In this document: positions 58,767-64,000 of the stretch, piece after piece | How the letters are laid out: each line of letters begins with the position of its first letter | How positions within the stretch are numbered: the first letter of the stretch is position 1 | From: an uncultured Saprospiraceae bacterium | GTDB lineage: Bacteria > Bacteroidota > Bacteroidia > Chitinophagales > Saprospiraceae | NCBI GenBank assembly: GCA_937926205.1 | Contig: CALEYL010000053.1 | Location: 62,001 to 126,000 of the forward strand | Length of the DNA: 64,000 bases | Direction: 5' to 3' | Position numbers and translations under genes: made by a program | The notes under the pieces: model-generated | Seen by the model: the letters and a program-made list of their open reading frames with translations, nothing else | The model's database searches: none | Told to the model about the DNA's origin: nothing

Positions 58767-59015
58767 CGCAGTGGAGGTGTAATGCTTTTCCTGTTTGGCA
58801 ATTTTATGAAATACTTTCCAAAGCATATTCTCTCCTCTCTCTCTTTCATCAAAAAACACGCCTTTGTGTGTAAGCGTATTATCGTAAAGAACCGATAATT
58901 GGTTTTGCCCGCAATTTGGCAGACAAACAGACAAAGGCGGCCAATACCATTCCCAAATAACCAAGACGCCGGCCAGGGCGCTTATACCCAGTATGAGTAA
59001 GTAGACTGTTTGCAT

Positions 59016-59334
59016 AGGAATTGTTCTGTTTTTGAATGCGCTTGTACCCTAAAAGCATCGAAGGGAAAAAATGTGACGATTATTCATCAAATTAAATTTT
59101 GATAAAAAAAAAGAGCCTATCCCGGTCACACTTTTCTTCTCCACTTCTTATAGCGGAAGTATCCAGGTGTTGCCCGTCTTTTTTAAGCCGGGAAATACCC
59201 TTGCTATGGTACCAAACAAGCTTTCCACAAACGATGCATCAGTGCATGATACGCCTTAATGCACCTTGTTCTTTTACATATAAACACTCAACAAACACAC
59301 CAAAACCGATTTTTTCATTTAAATTTTTATTCAT
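59016..59334. other. 319-bp divergent intergenic region
   Basis: Lies between the sigma gene (minus) and the T9SS protein (plus). A poly-A tract (about 59101-59112) and a small inverted repeat GTGCAT (59242-59247) / ATGCAC (59259-59264) are seen. No complete promoter pair could be placed for either gene and no open frame is convincing. Confidence 0.35.
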
Positions 59335-60714
59335 ATGAAACGAGTGTTTTTATTCTTCTCCCTCCTGATTGGATGGCTAACTTTGGTACAGGCAGGAACG
59401 GCTTACTATGCCTGCGACAATTCTTCCGAAATCCGGACTGGCATCGAAGATTCGGGTGGATGTGAGGGTTGCATATTAAATGCCGGTCAACTCCGGTATT
59501 TTAACACCGGAGGCTGTGAGTATTCTTTTTTGCTCTGGCCCCGACCTCAATTGTTTCCGGATGCAGAATGTGGTGCACTGTCGATTAGCTATATCTGGAA
59601 TTTTGACGATGGCAGCTTGCCGATAGGCCCAACGACAAGCTATTCTCAGCTTCACTCTTTTACTGCCAATGGCGTTTACAATGTCTGCGTGACGGTTATT
59701 ATTTCAAACGGCAGCACGATACAGTGCCAATATGATTTATGCGCAGAAATCACCGTAGATTGCATATCCTGCGATGTGCTTGACTGTGATAGTGTCAAAA
59801 TCACCCACATTGGAGAGACCGGAATATCCTTTTCATTCAGCCCATTGGAGGAGTGCGAGGAATGCCCAGAGCCGTATTACAATATTGGGTGGAGGGAAGT
59901 AGGATCTTCTTCAGGCTGGAATTACGGAGGTACTTCCGTTTCTGGAGGTTCAGGCAGCGGATCCATTTCCGGCTTAGACTCCTGCACCTGGTACGAATTC
60001 ATCATTGAGCTGAAATGCAGCGACAGCTACCTCGGCGAGACCATTGATTCCTGCATTACGTCATTTATGACGACCGGATGCATCACTGGCTGCGAGATTG
60101 GTTTTGATTGTAATGAAGTCGATACTTTGTATGTCTTCAGCAATCGGATGGGCTTTACCTATCAACCGATTCTCAATTGCCCGAATTGTCCAAATCCTTA
60201 TTACAACGTTGGCTGGAGAGTCTCTACCAGCACGACCTGGAACTACGGCAGTACCAGCATAGGAGACACTTCCGGTACTATCTTCAACCTGATGCCCTGC
60301 ACCACTTATGATTTCATCATTGAACTGAAATGCCCCGATTCAAGCAGTACCATCGGCCCCTGGCTTACGCCGACCGTTGCCGAATGTATTTTCAGTTCCT
60401 TCACAACAGATTGCGGGACGCCATTTTCAGCACCTGATTTACCCACCAGGGTTGAATCTTTTGCTTTGATGAACGCCTATCCCAACCCGGCGGGAAATGA
60501 AGTCAACATTGTCGTCTTCAGCAACCTGAGCGCGACGGGCGTCATCAGTATTTACAACAACCTGGGCGCTCTGGTAAAACAACAACGCGCTCAGACGAAC
60601 ATCTTAGAAGTGGTGAATTTGCAGGACCTGCAAGCAGGTATGTACTACTACACCTTTACCTCACCCGATCACACCAACATTCGGGAGAGCGGAAAATTGA
60701 TCATTGTCAAATAA
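59335..60714 (+). CDS. Cys-rich secreted protein with T9SS type A sorting domain
   Basis: A 459-residue protein with signal peptide MKRVFLFFSLLIGWLTLVQA. A PKD-like domain is at about 75-140 (ISYIWNFDDGSLPIGPTTSY). Two related FN3-like modules follow (about 150-245 and 255-355), both with CPEPYYNIGWRE / CPNPYYNVGWRV and WNYGGTS / WNYGSTS, so one arose by duplication. Paired Cys throughout suggest disulfides. The last about 75 residues (YPNPAGNEVNIVVF, GMYYYTF, GKLIIVK) form the type A T9SS sorting domain. Surface or extracellular, function unknown. Confidence 0.85.
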   Translation: MKRVFLFFSLLIGWLTLVQAGTAYYACDNSSEIRTGIEDSGGCEGCILNAGQLRYFNTGGCEYSFLLWPRPQLFPDAECGALSISYIWNFDDGSLPIGPTTSYSQLHSFTANGVYNVCVTVIISNGSTIQCQYDLCAEITVDCISCDVLDCDSVKITHIGETGISFSFSPLEECEECPEPYYNIGWREVGSSSGWNYGGTSVSGGSGSGSISGLDSCTWYEFIIELKCSDSYLGETIDSCITSFMTTGCITGCEIGFDCNEVDTLYVFSNRMGFTYQPILNCPNCPNPYYNVGWRVSTSTTWNYGSTSIGDTSGTIFNLMPCTTYDFIIELKCPDSSSTIGPWLTPTVAECIFSSFTTDCGTPFSAPDLPTRVESFALMNAYPNPAGNEVNIVVFSNLSATGVISIYNNLGALVKQQRAQTNILEVVNLQDLQAGMYYYTFTSPDHTNIRESGKLIIVK

Positions 60715-61024
60715 ACTCCCACTCCTTGAGCAGATTTGACGCAAGGCTGGTTTGACAATCATTGACAACAAATTATTTGTTAATCTTTTTCGCCCTTTTA
60801 TTTGTGATGTAGCTGGCTTCGTGCCAGCTGCATCTTTTTCTTTTATGCGTGCTGCTTTGCGAACTACAGTGCAGGCGCTATCTTGTCAAAGTGGTAAGGA
60901 AACTATCAGGAGTTTGCATGAACTTTACAAATTTCAAGCATGAAGTATGTCACACTTTGCGAGGCTGCGGCTTATAACTCCCGATTGACGAATTTTGATT
61001 CACTTTCAAGAAAATTAAAAGGGC
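60715..61024. other. 310-bp intergenic region with terminator
   Basis: Holds the terminator at 60806-60841. The rest (60842-61024) is AT-rich leader of the subtilase gene; only a one-mismatch -7 box (GAATTTTG, 60991-60998) is seen. No gene found. Confidence 0.4.
60806..60841 (+). terminator. rho-independent terminator
   Basis: Stem GATGTAGCTGGC / GCCAGCTGCATC with TTCGT loop (60806-60834), one wobble pair, then TTTTTC. It ends the Cys-rich T9SS protein transcript about 90 bases past its stop codon. Confidence 0.75.
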
Positions 61025-62626
61025 ATGAAAAAGTTTTTTATCATTCGCACGATTTCTGCGGCTATTCTGGTATTTGCGCTATTTCTGATAAACCTTACTC
61101 CGGGTTTTGGACAGAGTTTGAATCCGAACCAAATGTTAATCCGATTTCAGCCTGGCACTTCAGAGTTTTTTGCTGCCAATTATAAAAACTCCTTAGGCGC
61201 CATTGAAATAGCTCAAAGCCCGGTTAGCAACATCCGGCTTTGGTACATTCCCAGCTTTTCAACAGCTTTTATGAACCACGGATGGTTCAACATCAATGAA
61301 GTGGTTAATGGCTCATCGGGTAAAGCGGAAGTCAATTCTGCCGGTTTTAATTACGACAGTACGCTTCCTTACATTGAGCAAGGTCCTTCCAGTTCCTCCT
61401 CGATGGACCCTACGGCCGTGTGCCCGGAGTTTTCGATTTATACAAACATTAGAGAAACGACAGTCAAAGTGGCGATACTTGACACCGGAATCGGCTACAC
61501 GGGAAGCAATAGCGACCCTCAGTTCTGTAACCCCGGATTGTTTGCCCCCTACTACGGCAGTTATATTGGTTATGATTTTGTCAACAACGACACGGAGCCC
61601 AGAGATGATCAGGGCCATGGTTCTCATATCGCCGGTATCATTGCACAAATGGCGGCTCTAAGCCCTGATCTGAATTTGGAGTTAATGTCGTTTAAAACCC
61701 ATAACGAACTAGGCCAGGGAAATACATTCAACATCATTATGGCTACAGATCAAGCGGTATTGATGGGAGCAAACATCATCAATATGAGCTTTAGCTTTCC
61801 GGCAAATGGCCCACTTTCCAACAAACCTGACCCTCTTCAGGTAGCCATTGATGAGGCAGGCGAACAGGGCGTTCTGGTAGTAGCAGCAGCTGGCAATATC
61901 AACCCGGGTAGTAATTCATCAGGGCTCTTTTATCCTGCAGCCTACCCCTGTAACAATATCATTTCAGTTGCTTCCGTAAATTGCGACCGCGAACTTTCTA
62001 CTTTCAGTGCGTGGGGTATTCCGGAGGTAGATGTCGCTATGCTGGGCGAAAGCATTCAGGGGCCACATTTTATTTCCGGAAATATGGTTTTGAAAAGCGG
62101 CACCTCTCAGGCAGCGGCCATCGTTTCAGGCATTGCAGCCCAACTGGCCTCCAATATGTCCGCCATACACCATGCTCCCCTAAAGTGCAGCATCTTGTCT
62201 GGTGCTGAATACAGCAGTCATTTAGAGGATCTCATTTTGACAGAAGGGGTGGCAAATGCTCCGGAAGCGCTAACTTTTTTGTCGAATTCCTGCAACTTAC
62301 CAGACGATCAGACCGCATTTTCAACCCTGGGAGCATTGGTAAATAATGAACTTAGCGCGGCTTCCTCCGAAAATCTTTCTGTATTTCCGAATCCCTTCAG
62401 CAATGTTTTGTCGCTGTCTATGAATACAGCGCAAACCGGAATGATTGCATTTTCAGTTTATAATGTACAGGGGGAAGTTTTACATACAGAAAACAAAGTT
62501 CTGGAGGCGCCGGGAACCATATCTTTTTCCTGGATTCCGGATCAGATACTCGCCCCCGGGTTGTATTTCACCCGGATTCAGTTAGCGGGGCAAACAATTA
62601 CCCGGAAAGTCGTCAAAAACGACTAG
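61025..62626 (+). CDS. subtilisin-like serine protease (S8) with T9SS type A sorting domain
   Basis: A 533-residue secreted protease. After the signal peptide (about 1-29) comes an N-terminal prodomain-like part. The triad is complete: Asp153 in VAILDTGIGY, His198 in QGHGSHIAGI and Ser361 in KSGTSQAAAIVSG, with the oxyanion Asn in VVAAAGNINPG. The S8 domain ends near 420. The last about 75 residues (SVFPNPFSNVLSLSM, GLYFTRIQLAG, TRKVVKND) are a type A T9SS sorting signal. Acts outside the cell on proteins. It has its own transcript between a terminator and a long hairpin. Confidence 0.92.
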   Translation: MKKFFIIRTISAAILVFALFLINLTPGFGQSLNPNQMLIRFQPGTSEFFAANYKNSLGAIEIAQSPVSNIRLWYIPSFSTAFMNHGWFNINEVVNGSSGKAEVNSAGFNYDSTLPYIEQGPSSSSSMDPTAVCPEFSIYTNIRETTVKVAILDTGIGYTGSNSDPQFCNPGLFAPYYGSYIGYDFVNNDTEPRDDQGHGSHIAGIIAQMAALSPDLNLELMSFKTHNELGQGNTFNIIMATDQAVLMGANIINMSFSFPANGPLSNKPDPLQVAIDEAGEQGVLVVAAAGNINPGSNSSGLFYPAAYPCNNIISVASVNCDRELSTFSAWGIPEVDVAMLGESIQGPHFISGNMVLKSGTSQAAAIVSGIAAQLASNMSAIHHAPLKCSILSGAEYSSHLEDLILTEGVANAPEALTFLSNSCNLPDDQTAFSTLGALVNNELSAASSENLSVFPNPFSNVLSLSMNTAQTGMIAFSVYNVQGEVLHTENKVLEAPGTISFSWIPDQILAPGLYFTRIQLAGQTITRKVVKND

Positions 62627-62641
62627 CATAGAACCACCAAC

Positions 62642-62711
62642 TGAATGATGCCCGGTTGTGTTTTGCATTAAATAAGTCTGATTTAATCAAGACACAACCC
62701 GGTATCATTCA
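62642..62711. repeat. long imperfect hairpin after the subtilase gene
   Basis: Arms of about 31 bases: TGAATGATGCCCGGTTGTGT (from 62642) pairs with ACACAACCCGGTATCATTCA (to 62711), with few mismatches and a short AAGTCTG loop. It lies 15 bases past the protease stop. A 3'-end hairpin or terminator is likely; a palindromic mobile remnant is the alternative. Confidence 0.6.
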
Positions 62712-62827
62712 ACTTTTCTACGCTGCTGTTTATGATCATCTCCTTATTAGATCGAAAATACGCGGGGCGCCTTCTGCCAGCCCGTAACGCAGTTTATTAA
62801 CTGGGTATCGCTATATTTACCGGGCAA

Positions 62828-62835
62828 TATTTTTG
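62828..62835 (+). promoter_or_regulatory. -7 box of the TPR gene
   Basis: TATTTTTG, an exact TAnnTTTG match 19 bases before ATG 62855. No TTG at -33 distance. Confidence 0.4.
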
Positions 62836-62854
62836 CGGTAAAACAAAAACGGTA

Positions 62855-64000
62855 ATGAGGTTTACATTCCTTTCTTTGATGATCCTTTGGGCGATATCGG
62901 GATTTTCTGCCAATATAGATACCCTGATCATCAGGTCTGTTGCGCAGGCGGATTCCCTGCGTGGTATTGGCCAGGCCCCAAAAGCCCTGAGCTTGCTGCT
63001 TGGGATTCGGCAGGAGCGGGATTTCAAAAATGCCTCCTGTAGTTCCCGAAGCTTGCTGTATCACAAAGCAGGCGTGTGTTACTATATGCTGGATCAATAT
63101 AAAGAGGCGCTAAAATACTGGCGCGATACGACTTTGCAGATCCGCCTTGCCTGCCTGGGCGAAAATCATAAGGAAACCGCTAACTCCTACTACGCTGTGG
63201 CCATGGCCTGCCGATATCTCGGAGACATCAAAACGGAAGGGAAATATGTCCAAAAAGCCCTTAGAATTATGGAAGCGCTGCCTGAAAAAGACCGAAAAAC
63301 ACTGGCACAATACTACCTTCAGGCGGGTAACCTTTTCGCCAGTCTTGAAGACTACGGCCAGGCAATAAATTATTATGAACACTCAGAAAGACTGTATACC
63401 GGCCTGCCAGGCGCAACAAAAGATGAGTTATTGGAATACCTGGCCGAAATAAAAAAACAAAAGGGCCTCATCAAAGGTCGTCAGGGTATGGGAAAGGAGG
63501 CGATCCGCGATTTGTTTGCTGCTGTTGAAATGTATAATAAAACAGACGCAAATACACAGGGAGCTAACCTGGCCCAATGTTATCAAAACCTCTCCATTTG
63601 TTACGCAGAGATATCCGATTATACCAACGCTGAAAAATACGGGCTGATGGCGGTAAAAATCAACCGCACTTTAGCCAATGCAATAGAGACCAGCCACAAT
63701 TACGAATCGCTGGGCCGGATCAAAAAACGGCAGGGGCAATACGCTCAGGCCCTGAATTATTTCCAACAATCTCTCAATATCCGGCGCAATGCCCGCAACC
63801 AGAAGCTGATTGCCAATGCTTATGAAAACATCGCGGATGTTTATGTGGAGCAACGCGATTACTCCCGGGCGCTGGAAAATTATCAGTTGGCTGTATCATT
63901 TCTTGCTCCGGGCCAGAAAAAAAGAAACAACCTTCCGGCCATTATTACAGATCAAAGCATCGTTGACCGCCCTGGTTTGCTGCGTGTCATTGGCTTACAG
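62855..64000 (+). CDS. TPR-repeat protein, exported, cut by the window end
   Basis: The frame starts at ATG 62855 (MRFTFLSLMILWAISGFSAN, a signal peptide) and stays open for 382 codons to the last base. TPR repeats fill it: HKAGVCYYMLDQYKEALKYW, YYLQAGNLFASLEDYGQAIN, YESLGRIKKRQGQYAQALNY, YENIADVYVEQRDYSRALEN. In Saprospiria such repeats often lead into a CHAT caspase-like protease domain or a signalling output; the downstream part is not visible, so this remains a guess. A -7 box lies 19 bases upstream. Confidence 0.8.
   Translation, partial: MRFTFLSLMILWAISGFSANIDTLIIRSVAQADSLRGIGQAPKALSLLLGIRQERDFKNASCSSRSLLYHKAGVCYYMLDQYKEALKYWRDTTLQIRLACLGENHKETANSYYAVAMACRYLGDIKTEGKYVQKALRIMEALPEKDRKTLAQYYLQAGNLFASLEDYGQAINYYEHSERLYTGLPGATKDELLEYLAEIKKQKGLIKGRQGMGKEAIRDLFAAVEMYNKTDANTQGANLAQCYQNLSICYAEISDYTNAEKYGLMAVKINRTLANAIETSHNYESLGRIKKRQGQYAQALNYFQQSLNIRRNARNQKLIANAYENIADVYVEQRDYSRALENYQLAVSFLAPGQKKRNNLPAIITDQSIVDRPGLLRVIGLQ

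Noticed and set aside
1..64000. CRISPR arrays, tRNA or rRNA genes, complete insertion sequences, prophage
   Set aside because: Looked for regularly spaced repeats, tRNA-like T-loops and transposase or phage structural genes on both strands; none were convincing by eye.

Overview
The window looks like a chromosome segment of a Bacteroidota bacterium, most likely a Saprospiria/Lewinella-type organism (phylum well supported, class inferred). The evidence is: secreted proteins ending in type IX secretion (T9SS) sorting domains of type A (59335-60714, 61025-62626) and type B (46706-52600); a PorP/SprF-family outer-membrane protein; a PorE-like TPR/PD40/OmpA lipoprotein-type partner; a Reg_prop/Y_Y_Y sensor; and promoters of the Bacteroidota TTG-N20-TAnnTTTG kind in front of several genes, with no obvious Shine-Dalgarno sequences. 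No rRNA, tRNA, CRISPR array or complete insertion sequence was seen.

Layout. 1-9.5 kb is ordinary chromosome: an M20 amidohydrolase, a membrane protein, a divergent gene of unknown function with an unusual operator-like promoter, a GbsR/MarR regulator, gcvT, a HEAT-repeat cyclophilin, an antirepressor-like gene and a quinone oxidoreductase. 10.0-18.3 kb is a tight six-gene operon: class III (GABA-type) aminotransferase, nitrilase-family amidase, VOC protein, a long Orn/Lys/Arg-type decarboxylase, an ATP-grasp ligase and a succinate-semialdehyde-type dehydrogenase. Together they suggest an amine (polyamine/GABA) route to succinate that uses an ATP-grasp step not found in textbook pathways. 18.4-24.8 kb is an accessory islet of small same-strand genes and gene fragments (toxin-tip remnant, DUF4240, DUF5990, DUF1801, VOC, a truncated YdeI-like gene, SRPBCC, DHFR-like, EEP). 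It contains 45-bp direct repeats, a hairpin element and a displaced 42-bp copy of the gabT/nitrilase junction.

25-32.9 kb has a periplasmic-sensor adenylyl cyclase fusion (strongly predicted ATP-specific), a six-hairpin glycosidase lipoprotein with its neighbour amidohydrolase, and a Uma2 nuclease-fold protein. 33-36.8 kb is a lipoprotein, an ECF sigma factor and a putative anti-sigma protein that carries a C-terminal outer-membrane barrel. 36.9-42.4 kb holds hydrolases, small lipoproteins, a gene fragment, a 135-bp MITE with perfect 18-bp ends and an unrecognised AT-rich gene. 42.6-46.3 kb is a carbamoyltransferase / DUF5989 / SGNH hydrolase / SxtJ-family module resembling the sxtI-J-K block of saxitoxin clusters. 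46.7-56.6 kb is a three-gene T9SS adhesin operon (PorP/SprF, PorE-like, giant PKD adhesin). 57-59 kb has a ribbon-helix-helix protein and a second ECF sigma/TPR membrane pair. 59.3-64 kb has two T9SS-secreted proteins (an FN3/PKD-like Cys-rich protein and a subtilase) and the start of a TPR protein that runs off the end.

Functional assignments come from motif recognition by eye; no alignment or database search was run.
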